This document shows, piece after piece, positions 40,213 to 48,533 of a stretch of DNA of 64,000 nucleotides. The notes under the pieces are model-generated. The model did no database searches. It was given only the letters and a program-made list of their open reading frames with translations, and was not told the DNA's origin. This stretch comes from Jiangella endophytica (GTDB taxonomy: Bacteria; Actinomycetota; Actinomycetes; Jiangellales; Jiangellaceae): contig NZ_QVAI01000003.1 of the NCBI RefSeq assembly GCF_003427025.1, positions 310,001-374,000 of the forward strand, written 5' to 3'. Both the position numbers and the translations under genes were made by a program. The first letter of the stretch is position 1. Each line of letters begins with the position of its first letter.

Positions 40213-40391
40213 TCTCTCGAATCCTCCGTCAGCAGCTCCCGACGGAGGGACGAGGCGGACCCCGCGGTACCACCCTCCTTGACCGGCGACGCCGGTCCAC
40301 TTCGTTCGCCGCGGCCGGGTCTAGTGGGCGCCGTGGCGCCGTTCTTCCGGCGGCTCGGAGGTGATGGCCCCGTCAACGCCTGCTCGCGACG
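40213..40391 (-). promoter_or_regulatory. Translational T-box riboswitch (Ile) upstream of ileS
   Basis: On the minus strand the T-box sequence AGGGTGGTACCGCG lies at 40276-40263. Downstream a hairpin pairs CCTCCGTC with GACGGAGG (plus coordinates 40241-40248 and 40223-40230); its 3' arm holds the GGAGG ribosome site of ileS, so uncharged tRNA binding would free that site. This is the translational design with short Stem I known from actinobacterial ileS leaders. An ATC triplet at 40365-40363 in a loop context is the likely specifier codon for isoleucine. TACACT at 40403-40398 is a plausible -10 box, giving a leader of about 180 bases. Confidence 0.9.
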
Positions 40392-40429
40392 GAGCCAAGT
40401 GTACGACGCGCGGAGCTACCCTGGGGGCC

Positions 40430-40693
40430 GTGCGCGTGACGATCCGGGTGCGGCCCGGCGCCTCCCGGACGGCGGTGGGTGGCGGCTACGGCGAAGCGCT
40501 CGTCGTCGCGGTCCAGGCGCGTGCCGTCGACGGCGCCGCCACCAAGGCCGCGCTCGATGCCCTGGCCGCCGCCCTGGGAATACGCCGCAGGGAGGTGACG
40601 TTGCTCACCGGAGCGACAAGTAGGACGAAGACTGTCGAGGTCCCGGACGCGGCGCGATCGCGCCTGGCAGATCTCATGCGCGAGGCGGATTGA
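40430..40693 (+). CDS. DUF167 (YggU) family protein
   Basis: An 87-residue protein with the DUF167 pattern MRVTIRVRPGASRTAVGG, VAVQARAVDGAATKAALDALA and REVTLLTGATSRTKTVEV. Fold known, function unknown. The GTG at 40430 is chosen because the conserved sequence starts there; an in-frame upstream ATG would place it inside the divergent ileS leader. Gap of only about 25 bases to the ileS promoter means the two promoters are interleaved. Confidence 0.88.
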   Translation: MRVTIRVRPGASRTAVGGGYGEALVVAVQARAVDGAATKAALDALAAALGIRRREVTLLTGATSRTKTVEVPDAARSRLADLMREAD

Positions 40694-40796
40694 TGACGGA
40701 CGATTCTCGATCTATCCTCGCGGCACCTGGCCCGATCGACGTGAGCAGTGCAGGGGTGGGCCGGGGCAACGGGGGTATTGAAGGGTGGCGAGGCAG

Positions 40797-41252
40797 ATGG
40801 CGGGTGCGAAGGCGAAGGTGGACACCATGGCCGGGAACAGCAAGGTCGAGGCCACTGAGGCGGCCGCACTGGTGGTCCGCGAGGACGAGAAACCGTGGAC
40901 CGAGGCCGAGCTCGCGGAGCTCCGCGAGCTGCTGAAGTCCGACAGCGCGCGGCTGCGTGAAGAGATCTCGGAGGCCGAGGCCGACATCGCCGACCTGCTG
41001 CGCAGCGGCGACACCGGCGGCGAGGACCAGGCCGACACCGGCACCAAGACGTTCGAGCGCGAGCACGAGATGTCGCTGGCCGCCAGCCACCGCGACATGT
41101 TGAACCAGACCGAGCGGGCGCTGGGGCGCATCGAGAACGGCACCTACGGCATCTGCGAGAACTGCGGCAACCCCATCGGCAAGGCCCGGCTGCAGGCGTT
41201 TCCGCGGGCCACGCTGTGCATGACGTGCAAGCAGAAGCAGGAGCGCCGCTGA
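40797..41252 (+). CDS. TraR/DksA family zinc-finger protein
   Basis: A DksA-like protein (about 151 residues from this start) with an N-terminal helical hairpin ([20 protein letters not shown]...) and the C-terminal four-cysteine finger CENCGNPI...[11 protein letters not shown]. DksA-type proteins enter the RNA polymerase secondary channel; actinobacterial members of this shape often stand next to lspA, as here, but their target is less clear. Start uncertain: GTG 40785, ATG 40797 and ATG 40827 are all in frame. ATG 40827 has the site GAAGGTGG; ATG 40797 follows the gene's first GAAGGG. Confidence 0.88.
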   Translation: MAGAKAKVDTMAGNSKVEATEAAALVVREDEKPWTEAELAELRELLKSDSARLREEISEAEADIADLLRSGDTGGEDQADTGTKTFEREHEMSLAASHRDMLNQTERALGRIENGTYGICENCGNPIGKARLQAFPRATLCMTCKQKQERR

Positions 41253-41773
41253 CGGACGGAGGGCGCCGGCGTACCGGCGTCCTCCTGACCGTCGCGGTCG
41301 CCGTGCTCGCGGCCGACCAGTTGACGAAGATCCTGGCGGTCGCGCTGCTCGATCCGGGCCGGGCGGTCCCGGTCATCGGCGACCTCGTCCAGCTGCGGCT
41401 GATCCGCAACCCGGGCGCCGCGTTCAGCCTGGCCACGAACATGACACCGGTGCTGACAGTGGTCGCCATCGCGGTCGTGCTGGTCATCGTGGCGGTGAGC
41501 CGCCGGGTCGCGCACCGGGGCTGGGCCGTCGCGCTCGGCGCGGTGCTGGGCGGCGCACTCGGCACCCTGACCGACCGCATCTTCCGCATGCCCGGCGCGT
41601 TCCGCGGCCACGTCGTCGACTTCGTCGAGCTGCCGAACTGGCCGGTCTTCAACCTCGCCGACTCCGCCATCGTCGCCGGCGCCGTGCTGGTCGCGGTCCT
41701 GAGCGTGCGCGGCGTCCCGCACGACGGCGTCCGCCGCGCCTCGCAGTCGCGCGAGAAGGCGGCCGCCGCGTGA
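41216..41773 (+). CDS. lspA: Lipoprotein signal peptidase LspA
   Basis: Signal peptidase II cuts prolipoproteins at the lipobox cysteine. The protein has four membrane helices and the two catalytic aspartates, D120 in [10 protein letters not shown] and D149 in [11 protein letters not shown], plus [11 protein letters not shown]. The listed GTG start is the longest open form and overlaps the dksA-like gene by 37 bases. A more attractive start by position is a CTG at 41249, which overlaps the upstream stop as CTGA and follows AGGAG by 6 bases; that would give about 174 residues starting [10 protein letters not shown]. No ATG or GTG lies between GTG 41225 and the first helix. Confidence 0.93.
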   Translation: MHDVQAEAGAPLTDGGRRRTGVLLTVAVAVLAADQLTKILAVALLDPGRAVPVIGDLVQLRLIRNPGAAFSLATNMTPVLTVVAIAVVLVIVAVSRRVAHRGWAVALGAVLGGALGTLTDRIFRMPGAFRGHVVDFVELPNWPVFNLADSAIVAGAVLVAVLSVRGVPHDGVRRASQSREKAAAA

Positions 41774-42693
41774 GCGAGAACCGCAGCCTCCCCGTCCCCG
41801 ACGGTCTGGAGGGCGAGCGTCTCGACGCCGCCCTGGCCAGGCTGTTCGGGTTCTCCCGCAGTAAGGCCGCCGCGCTGGTCGAGGACGGTCACGTCGTCGT
41901 CGACGGCGATGTGGCGCAGAAGTCCACCCGGGTCCGCGGCGGATCGTGGCTGGAGGTCGAGATCCCGTCGCCGCCGGCGCCCGTCCAGGTGGTGCCGGAA
42001 CGCGTCGAGGGCATGCGCATCGTGCACGACGACCCCGACATCGTGGTGGTCGACAAGCCCGTGGGTGTCGCGGCGCATCCCAGCCCCGGCTGGACCGGCC
42101 CCACCGTCGTCGGCGGCCTGGCCGGCACCGGCTTCCGCATCTCGACCAGCGGCGCCGCCGAGCGCCAGGGCGTCGTGCACCGCCTCGACGTCGGCACCAG
42201 CGGGCTCATGGTCGTGGCGAAGTCCGAACGCGCCTACACGTCGCTGAAGCGGCAGTTCAAGGAACGCACGGTCGACAAGGTCTACCACGCGCTGGTCCAG
42301 GGCCACCCGGACCCGTCCCGCGGCACCGTCGACGCGCCCATCGACCGCCACCCCCACCACGACTACAAGTGGGCGGTGGTCGCGGGCGGCAAGCCCAGCG
42401 TCACGCACTACGAGACGCTGGAGGCGTTCCCGGCCGCCAGCCTTCTGGAGATCCACCTGGAGACGGGCCGGACGCACCAGATCCGGGTGCACCTCAGCGC
42501 GCTGCGGCATCCCTGCGTGGGCGACCTCACCTACGGCGCCGACCCGACGCTGGCCGCCCGGCTCGGGCTGACGCGGCAGTGGCTGCACGCCAAGCGGCTG
42601 GGCTTCGAGCACCCCGGGACGGGGGAGTGGGCCGAGTTCAGCTCGTCCTACCCCGACGACCTGCAACACGCTTTGGACGCCATCCGCCCGTAG
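41770..42693 (+). CDS. rluD: 23S rRNA pseudouridine synthase, RluD-like
   Basis: A 307-residue RluA-family enzyme with an N-terminal S4 RNA-binding domain (about 15-72: [20 protein letters not shown]) and the catalytic domain with HRLDVGTSG, where D140 is the catalytic aspartate. [15 protein letters not shown] and VGDLTYG also match. RluD modifies helix 69 of 23S rRNA in Escherichia coli; the precise target here is inferred from family and from the usual lspA-rluD pairing. GTG start overlaps the lspA stop (GTGA). Confidence 0.95.
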   Translation: MSENRSLPVPDGLEGERLDAALARLFGFSRSKAAALVEDGHVVVDGDVAQKSTRVRGGSWLEVEIPSPPAPVQVVPERVEGMRIVHDDPDIVVVDKPVGVAAHPSPGWTGPTVVGGLAGTGFRISTSGAAERQGVVHRLDVGTSGLMVVAKSERAYTSLKRQFKERTVDKVYHALVQGHPDPSRGTVDAPIDRHPHHDYKWAVVAGGKPSVTHYETLEAFPAASLLEIHLETGRTHQIRVHLSALRHPCVGDLTYGADPTLAARLGLTRQWLHAKRLGFEHPGTGEWAEFSSSYPDDLQHALDAIRP

Positions 42694-42706
42694 TCGTCCC
42701 CAGGGT

Positions 42707-42827
42707 GTCTCCCGAGTCCGTGGCCCACTGCGCGATGCACCCGCGGTGCCTCGTTGCGGCCGAGATTCGGGAGACGCACCCCGTCTGAGCGAGTCCGAAC
42801 GAGGCACCACCGCCGACGATCGGACTC
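42707..42827. repeat. Interleaved inverted repeats between converging genes
   Basis: GTCTCCCGA (42707-42715) pairs with TCGGGAGAC (42767-42775), and GGTGCCTCGTT (42745-42755) pairs perfectly with AACGAGGCACC (42798-42808). The arms alternate in order A-B-A'-B', the layout of a pseudoknot. GAGTCCG also recurs at 42714 and 42791 and is inverted as CGGACTC at 42821. It fills the 140-base gap between the ends of rluD and the flavin oxidoreductase, so it may act as a terminator for both. Confidence 0.7.
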
Positions 42828-42833
42828 ACCTAC

Positions 42834-44228
42834 CTAGCTCGCCGGCCGGATGTTCTGGTTGACTCGGAACAGGTTGCCCGGGTCGTACTGGGCCTTGACG
42901 CGGGCGAGCCGCTCGTAGTTGTCGCGGTAGCTCGCGCGGACCCGCTCCTGGCCCTCGTCCATCATCATGTTCACGTACGCCCCGCCGGCCGAGTACGGGT
43001 GCAGCGCCGCGAAGTAGCCGACCGACCACGAGCTGATGAGGTCGACGTTGGCCGGATCCGCGTCCACTCCGGCGAAGACGGAGCCCCAGCGCGCGTCCCG
43101 GTAGCTCCAGGCGGTGTCGGCGGGACCGGCGTCGTGGGCCGCGCCGTCGACCGGATACAGGTGCATCGTCGACTTCCAGGTGGGCAGCCTGGCGCCGAAG
43201 TCGGCGTGGATCGCCACGGCCTCGTCCGGGATCTCCTTGACGAAGTCCGCCCGCCAGTACCACTGGTCTCCCGGCGGGTACAGCCCGTCGAAGGCGCTCT
43301 GCAGTGCCGGGTGCGGCATCGGCGCCGGCGCGTGCAGGAGCGGCTCGGGCAGCGCGTCCAGGAACGGTGCCATGTCGGCAGCGGCCTGCTCCGGGGAGCC
43401 GACGTGGCACCAGACGACGCCGCAGATCGTGCGCAGGCGCAGCTCCTCCGGGAACGGCGGTGCCGGCGGCACGGCGCCCACCAGGAAGAACCCGTTCAGG
43501 TCGCGCGGTGCCGCCGGCAGGAAGTCGCGGTAGGCCGAGAGGACCTCGGCGGTCTGCTCGACCGGCCAGAAGGTCGGACCGGCGACGACGGTGTCGAGCT
43601 CATGCAGCCGGAACAGGAACGACGTGACGACCCCGAAGTTGCCGCCGCCGCCCCGGACGGCCCAGAACAGGTCGGGGTGCTCGGCCGCGCTGGCCGAGAC
43701 GCGCTCACCGTTCGCGAGCACCATCTCCACTTCGAGCAGGTTGTCGATGGCCAGCCCGAACGCGCGGGTCAGGTGCCCGAGGCCGCCGCCGAGCGTGAGG
43801 CCGCCGACACCCGTCGTCGAGATGATGCCGCTCGGTGTGGCCAGGCCGTGCTCGTGGGTCGCGCGGTCCACCTCGCCCCAGGTGCAGCCGCCGCCGACCC
43901 GCGCCGTCCTGGCCTCCGGGTCGACGGTGATGTCGCGCAGGTCGCCGAGGTCGATGACCACACCGTCGTCGACCACGCCCAGGCCACCCCCGTTGTGGCC
44001 GCCCCCGCGCACCGCGAGGAGGAGCCCGTGGTCGCGCGCGAAGCGGACGACCCGCGCGACGTCGTCCTCGTCGGCGCACCGCGCGATGAGCGCCGGGCGC
44101 CGGTCGATCATGGCGTTGTAGACCTTGCGGGCCTCGTCGTAGCCGGCGTCCTCCGGCCCGGTCAGGCGTCCGCGAACGTCGGTCAGCTCGCGGTGCGCGA
44201 TGCGCCAGGTCTCGATGGCAGTGGTCAT
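42834..44228 (-). CDS. FAD-binding oxidoreductase, berberine bridge enzyme-like
   Basis: A 464-residue flavoprotein of the PCMH/BBE family. The FAD domain shows AVRGGGHNGGGLGV with the histidine that usually binds FAD covalently, and GVGGLTLGGGLGHLTRAFGLAIDNL. The second covalent link used by some relatives needs a Cys in a C-x-x-VG position; here the matching segment reads STTGVGG, so a single His link is likely. The BBE C-terminal strand RVNQNIRP is present. Such enzymes oxidise sugars, alkaloids or polyketides; substrate not predictable. Divergent from the SARP-type regulator 119 bases away, which may control it. Confidence 0.92.
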   Translation of the reverse strand: MTTAIETWRIAHRELTDVRGRLTGPEDAGYDEARKVYNAMIDRRPALIARCADEDDVARVVRFARDHGLLLAVRGGGHNGGGLGVVDDGVVIDLGDLRDITVDPEARTARVGGGCTWGEVDRATHEHGLATPSGIISTTGVGGLTLGGGLGHLTRAFGLAIDNLLEVEMVLANGERVSASAAEHPDLFWAVRGGGGNFGVVTSFLFRLHELDTVVAGPTFWPVEQTAEVLSAYRDFLPAAPRDLNGFFLVGAVPPAPPFPEELRLRTICGVVWCHVGSPEQAAADMAPFLDALPEPLLHAPAPMPHPALQSAFDGLYPPGDQWYWRADFVKEIPDEAVAIHADFGARLPTWKSTMHLYPVDGAAHDAGPADTAWSYRDARWGSVFAGVDADPANVDLISSWSVGYFAALHPYSAGGAYVNMMMDEGQERVRASYRDNYERLARVKAQYDPGNLFRVNQNIRPAS

Positions 44229-44278
44229 GGTTACCCCCGTCGGTGGGTCGTTCGGACGCCGGAGACGGTTCCACCGCC

Positions 44279-44309
44279 CGTTGCGGTGCCGTTGCGGTCA
44301 CCCCGCGGT
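44279..44309 (+). promoter_or_regulatory. Candidate SARP-type operator: 11-bp-spaced direct repeats
   Basis: CGTTGCGGT at 44279-44287 and again at 44290-44298, with a weaker third copy CCCCGCGGT at 44301-44309. The 11-base period is the one used by SARP regulators, which bind tandem heptamers separated by 4 bases. The site lies in the divergent gap between the flavin oxidoreductase and the SARP-like gene. Confidence 0.55.
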
Positions 44310-44347
44310 GAGCCCTTGACCGGCGCGGACATGAGGAGTACGACCTG

Positions 44348-47300
44348 GTGCCATGGGGGGTGGACGCGGCGGACGGGGCTGAGCTGCAGGTGCGCCTGGT
44401 CGGCGAGCTGACCGTGGCGCGAGCCGGGCGCACGCTGGACGCGGGCGAGGTGGCCGACCGCAAGGGCCGGACCCTGCTGGCCCTCGTGGCCGTCGCGGGT
44501 GGCCGGCCGGTCTCCATGGACCGCATCGTCGAGGCGTTGTGGGGCGAGCAGGCGCCGCGGCGGCCGGCGGCGAGCGTGGCCACCCTGGTGAGCAGGTTGC
44601 GAGCGGCCCTCGGTCCCGACGTGGTCGCCGGCGGCCGGTCCGGGTACCGCCTCGGCGAGGGCACACAGGTCGACCTGCACCGTGCTGCCGACCTGGTGGG
44701 AGAGGCCGAGATCCGGCTGGCGAACGCGGAACCGGCGATCGCCCTGGCCGCGGCCCAGGCCGCGCTGGACCTCGTCGGTTCGGCGCCGTTGCTCGCGGAC
44801 GAGGCCGACGCGTCCTGGGCCGGCGAGGGCCGGCGGCAGCAGGCGGATCTGATCGGCCGGGCCCGCGCGGTCGCGGTCGAGGCGGGCCTGAGCACCGGGG
44901 ACGTCGCGGCGGCGCTCGTCGCGGCGGAGGCCGCGGCCGAGGCCGAGCCGTTCGACGAGCGCTCCGCCCGGGCGCTGATGCGGGCCTACGACGCTGCCGG
45001 CGAACCGGCGCGGGCGCTGGCGGCGTTCGAACGCCTGCGCGACGGGCTGGCCGCCGAACTGGGCATCGACCCGGCGCCGTCGACCCGGGAGTTGCACGTC
45101 GCGATCCTGCGCCAGCAGGCCGCGCCGGTGGCGACGCCGTCGGGCGTCGAGACCACCCCTGGCGCCGAGCGGCTCGCCGGGCGGACGTCCGAGCTCGCGC
45201 GTCTGACCCGGCGGTGGGAACGCGCTGTCGCCGGCGACGGTGCCCTGGTGCTGCTCGCCGGCGAGGCCGGGATCGGCAAGACCGCGCTGGCCGAGGAGGC
45301 CGCACGGATCGCCCGGCGCACCGGCGGGCTCACGCTCGAGGCGCGCTGCTACGACGTCGAGCGCTCGCTGTTCCTGCAACCGGTCGCCGAGGCGCTGGGC
45401 CGGTTGGTCACCCGGTTGCCGGCGTCTGTGCTGCGGCGGGCCGCAGCGGACCGGGCCGGTGCCCTGGCCACGCTCGTCCCGGAGGTGGCGTCGCTGCTGG
45501 GTGAGCCGCCGCCGGAGCGGCGCAGCGCTGCGGCCGGTCGACGCCGGGTCTACGACGCGGTGGTCCACTTCCTGCGCCGGCTGGCCGCCCGGCAGCCGGT
45601 CGTGTTCGTCGTCGACGACCTGCACCACGCCGGCGCAGCCACCGTCGAGCTGCTGCACTACCTCGGCCGGCAGCTGGCCGGTGGCCGCCTGCTGGTCGTG
45701 GGGACCGTCCGGGCGGACGAGGGCGAGCGGGTGCTCGCCACGCTGGCCGGCGTGTCCGAACGCCTCGACGTCGGACCACTCGACGAGGCGGCGATCTCGC
45801 GGCTCGCCGCCGAGGCGGGCCAGGAGGCGCACGGAGCGGAGATCGCCCGGCGCACCCGCGGGCACACGCTGTTCGTGGTCGAGACGCTGCGTGCTCTGGC
45901 CGCCGGTGAGGAGGGGATCCCGGACTCGCTGCGCGACAGCGTCATGGCCCGCGTGCGGCGGGCCGGCCCGCAGGCCGAGGAACTCCTGCACGCCGCCGCG
46001 GTGCTCGGCACGTCGTTCACGCCGATGACGCTGGCCGGCCTGCTCGACCTCAGCGCGCAGGAGGCCGCGCGGCGTTGTCACCGGATGCTGCCCACCGGGC
46101 TGCTCGTGGTGGCCGGCCGCCTGTACGAGTTCGAGAACGACCTCGTGCAGGAGACGCTCTACGCCGCGACGCCGCAGCCGACCAGGGTCGCGTACCACCT
46201 GCGCGCCGCCGCCGTCCAGGCAGGCAACCCGGAGGCGGTCGGCTGGCACGCCGCGGCGGCCGGCGACTGGGCCCGCGCCGGGCCGGGCTGGCTGGCCGCC
46301 GGGGACCAGGCGATGCGCCGGTACGCCGTCGGCGACGCCGAGGCACTGCTGGACCAGGCCATCGAGGCGGCCCGCCGCTGCGGGGACATCGGCCTGGAGG
46401 GGCGGGCGCACCTGGCAAGGGGCCGGGCGCGCGAGGCGATGTACCGGTACGACGGCGCCGTCGCCGACCACGCGGAGGCACTCGACGCCGCGCGGGCGGC
46501 CGGCGACCAGCACCTGGAGATGCGTGCGCTGCGCCAGCTGGGCGGCCCGGCCTGGGCGGGCGGTGGCCGGCCGGTCGGCGAGGGGATGCTCCACCTCGAG
46601 GAGAGCCTGCGACTGGCGCAGCTGCTGGGCGACCGGCCGGCGGAGTCGGAGCTGCTGGCGTGGCTTTCGGTGCTCTCGGCCAACCGGCTGCGTTTCGCCG
46701 ACGCCCTCGCGTACGGGCGGCGGAGCCTGGACCTCGCCAGGGTCCTCGGCGACGACGACACGTTGGCGGAGGCGCTGGACGGGTTGAAGACGGCGTACGC
46801 CTACCAGGGCGAGGTGCGGGAGCTGCACGGCGTGCTGGACGAGCTGGAGCCGCTGTGCCGCCGCTCCGGCGACCTGTGGCTGCTGCAGTGGTGTGTGTTC
46901 GAGTCCGCCTTTCCCGCGATCGCTCGCGGTGACTGGGACACGGCCACCGCGCGCGTCGAGGAGGCGCTCGCGGTCAATCAACGCAGCGGATACAGCGGCT
47001 ACGAGTCCTGGTACGTGTCGAACCTCGGCTGGATCGCGCGACTGCGGGGTCGATACGACGATGCCGTCCGGTACGGCCGCAGGTCCCTGACCCTGCAGGC
47101 GCACGCATGGTTCAGCGCGGCGAGCATGGCGAACTACGCCACCACGCTGCTGGAGCTGGACGAGACCGCGCAGGCCGTCGCGCTGCTCGAGCGCGGGTTG
47201 GCGGTGGCCGACCGGCACGGCACCGAGGCCTACCGGCTGCCCTGCCTGGCGGCCCTGGCCGGGGCGACGGACTCGCGCGAGCTGCTCGACGAGGCCGAGG

Positions 47301-47518
47301 CGATGGCGCGGGCCGTCAGCGCGCCGTCCGGATCGGCCTGGCTCTATGGCGCGGACACCTATGTGGCGCTGGCCCGCGCCCGGATCCGCCGCGGCGACCC
47401 CCGCGGGGCGGCCGATCTTCTCGCACCACTGGCGGCCGCGGGGGAACGGACCGGCTGGACCGCCCCGCTGGCCGCGGTGCACGAGGTCGTGGCGGCCTGC
47501 CGCGAGGCGCTCCGGTGA
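44348..47518 (+). CDS. SARP-type regulator with AAA ATPase and TPR-like repeats
   Basis: A 1056-residue regulator. Residues about 14-105 form an OmpR-type winged helix (LALVAVAGGRPVSMDRIVEALWG), residues about 110-255 the bacterial transcriptional activation domain (BTAD) ending RLRDGLAAELGIDPAPSTRE. An AAA_16/NB-ARC-like ATPase follows with Walker A GEAGIGKT at 305-312 and Walker B-like VVFVVDDLHHAG near 420. The last 400 residues are helical TPR-like repeats. This is the large SARP architecture (AfsR-like) of antibiotic cluster and metabolic regulators. GAGGAG lies 9 bases before the GTG. The likely target is the divergent flavin oxidoreductase and itself. No biosynthetic cluster adjoins it, so it may be a relic of one or a local switch. 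Confidence 0.92.
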   Translation: MPWGVDAADGAELQVRLVGELTVARAGRTLDAGEVADRKGRTLLALVAVAGGRPVSMDRIVEALWGEQAPRRPAASVATLVSRLRAALGPDVVAGGRSGYRLGEGTQVDLHRAADLVGEAEIRLANAEPAIALAAAQAALDLVGSAPLLADEADASWAGEGRRQQADLIGRARAVAVEAGLSTGDVAAALVAAEAAAEAEPFDERSARALMRAYDAAGEPARALAAFERLRDGLAAELGIDPAPSTRELHVAILRQQAAPVATPSGVETTPGAERLAGRTSELARLTRRWERAVAGDGALVLLAGEAGIGKTALAEEAARIARRTGGLTLEARCYDVERSLFLQPVAEALGRLVTRLPASVLRRAAADRAGALATLVPEVASLLGEPPPERRSAAAGRRRVYDAVVHFLRRLAARQPVVFVVDDLHHAGAATVELLHYLGRQLAGGRLLVVGTVRADEGERVLATLAGVSERLDVGPLDEAAISRLAAEAGQEAHGAEIARRTRGHTLFVVETLRALAAGEEGIPDSLRDSVMARVRRAGPQAEELLHAAAVLGTSFTPMTLAGLLDLSAQEAARRCHRMLPTGLLVVAGRLYEFENDLVQETLYAATPQPTRVAYHLRAAAVQAGNPEAVGWHAAAAGDWARAGPGWLAAGDQAMRRYAVGDAEALLDQAIEAARRCGDIGLEGRAHLARGRAREAMYRYDGAVADHAEALDAARAAGDQHLEMRALRQLGGPAWAGGGRPVGEGMLHLEESLRLAQLLGDRPAESELLAWLSVLSANRLRFADALAYGRRSLDLARVLGDDDTLAEALDGLKTAYAYQGEVRELHGVLDELEPLCRRSGDLWLLQWCVFESAFPAIARGDWDTATARVEEALAVNQRSGYSGYESWYVSNLGWIARLRGRYDDAVRYGRRSLTLQAHAWFSAASMANYATTLLELDETAQAVALLERGLAVADRHGTEAYRLPCLAALAGATDSRELLDEAEAMARAVSAPSGSAWLYGADTYVALARARIRRGDPRGAADLLAPLAAAGERTGWTAPLAAVHEVVAACREALR

Positions 47519-47590
47519 TGCTGTCTCGCCATGCGAACCGATCCGTCCGGTCTGTGGACAGGCGGCGACCACGCCGGTACCGTCCCTGCC

Positions 47591-47650
47591 ATGCGCACGT
47601 ATCCCGCCTTTATCGAGCCGGCCCGGGTCGCCGGCCGCGTTGAGGCGTAG
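47591..47650 (+). CDS. Possible 19-codon leader peptide
   Basis: ATG at 47591 opens a short frame ending TAG at 47648-47650. Its product begins MRTYPAFIEP, including one Tyr and one Phe codon. It lies ahead of a terminator-like hairpin and an aromatic-pathway gene (chorismate mutase-like), which is the layout of transcription attenuation. A hairpin GGCCGCG/CGCGGCC (47633-47639 with 47651-47657) overlaps its end. There is no strong ribosome site and only single aromatic codons, so this is a suggestion only. Confidence 0.3.
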   Translation: MRTYPAFIEPARVAGRVEA

Positions 47651-47676
47651 CGCGGCCTTCATCCGAGTCGGCTCAC

Positions 47677-47703
47677 GAGGCTTCAGGCGCCGCCTGGGGC
47701 CTC
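47677..47703 (+). terminator. Hairpin terminator or attenuator before the chorismate mutase-like gene
   Basis: GAGGCTTCAGGC (47677-47688) pairs with GCCTGGGGCCTC (47692-47703) through 12 pairs, two of them G-U in RNA, with a 3-base loop and TTGTC after it. It may end the SARP gene message or act as an attenuator 65 bases before the next start. Confidence 0.55.
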
Positions 47704-47767
47704 TTGTCATGTGCCCCGAGCGGCCGGCTCCCGAGGTGACGGCCGCCCACGGAAACAGGAGCATCTC

Positions 47768-48412
47768 GTGACCGCATCCCCGCACCGCACCGCCGCCACC
47801 GACAACCCGGCACCGCCGGCGGCCCTCGCCGCGCCACGGCCGCCCGTCATCGCACCGCCCGGCGCCGGTGGCGACCTCGACCACGACGCCATCGCGGCCG
47901 GGTCAGTGACGTTCGTGGACGGCGCCGACCCCGCGGCGATCGCCGACGCGCGCCGGCACGGGCGGCCCGTGGTCGCGAACCTGGGCGAGCGGCCGGAGCT
48001 GGCAGCGGCCGCCGTCGCCGCCGGAGCCGACGGGCTGTGGCTGGAGGGGCCGGGCACCGCGGCCGCCGGTCAGGCCCGCGAGGCCGCCGCACGCGTCGCG
48101 CCGCTGGTCCGGTCCACCGTCCCCGACACCGTCGCCGGGTGCCGCGCGGCCATCGACGCCGTCGACGCGGCCCTGGCCACGCTGCTGGAGCACCGCGTGG
48201 CGCTGGCCGGACGGGTGCAGCGGCTCAAGCCGGTGGGCGGGCACGCAGGCCGCGACCCGCGGCGCGAGGCCGCCATCGTCGCCGCGATGGCCGAGCGCGC
48301 GCCGTCGCTTCCGCCGGAGTCGCTGGCACGCGTCGTCACCGCGATCATCGAGGCCGGGCTCGACGCGGCCGAGCGTGACGAATCGGGCGAACCGCCCGTC
48401 TGGCGGTTGTGA
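47768..48412 (+). CDS. Chorismate mutase-like protein with an unusual N-terminal part
   Basis: A 214-residue protein. Residues about 124-202 are an AroQ-type chorismate mutase helix bundle (CRAAIDAVDAALATLLEHR, then RDPRREAAIVAAM): R126, R143, K154 and E167 line up with R11, R28, K39 and E52 of the Escherichia coli enzyme. The reaction would be chorismate to prephenate for Phe/Tyr synthesis. Residues 40-100 are not a known intact domain; AAAAVAAGADGLWLEGP resembles the AAVAAGADGLMVEVHP segment of type I DAHP synthases, so the N-terminus may be a shrunken DAHP synthase-like remnant. GTG at 47768 chosen for AGGAG upstream. Ahead of dnaE on the same strand. Confidence 0.7.
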   Translation: MTASPHRTAATDNPAPPAALAAPRPPVIAPPGAGGDLDHDAIAAGSVTFVDGADPAAIADARRHGRPVVANLGERPELAAAAVAAGADGLWLEGPGTAAAGQAREAAARVAPLVRSTVPDTVAGCRAAIDAVDAALATLLEHRVALAGRVQRLKPVGGHAGRDPRREAAIVAAMAERAPSLPPESLARVVTAIIEAGLDAAERDESGEPPVWRL

Positions 48413-48533
48413 GCGGACTCTCTCGGAGTGGCACCGAGAAGCTGTCGGGGCCTCGGCATAGGCTGTCTCCAGTCCCCGGCGCACACCCCTCTGACGCCGG
48501 TGGAGTGTCTGCGTGAGGAGGCGTCTGAGCGTC

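Noticed and set aside
44231-47884. Minus-strand frame of about 1200 codons opposite the SARP regulator
   Set aside because: Pure antisense shadow with Arg/Gly/Pro/Gln composition; it also runs through two start regions and an intergenic gap without change in composition.
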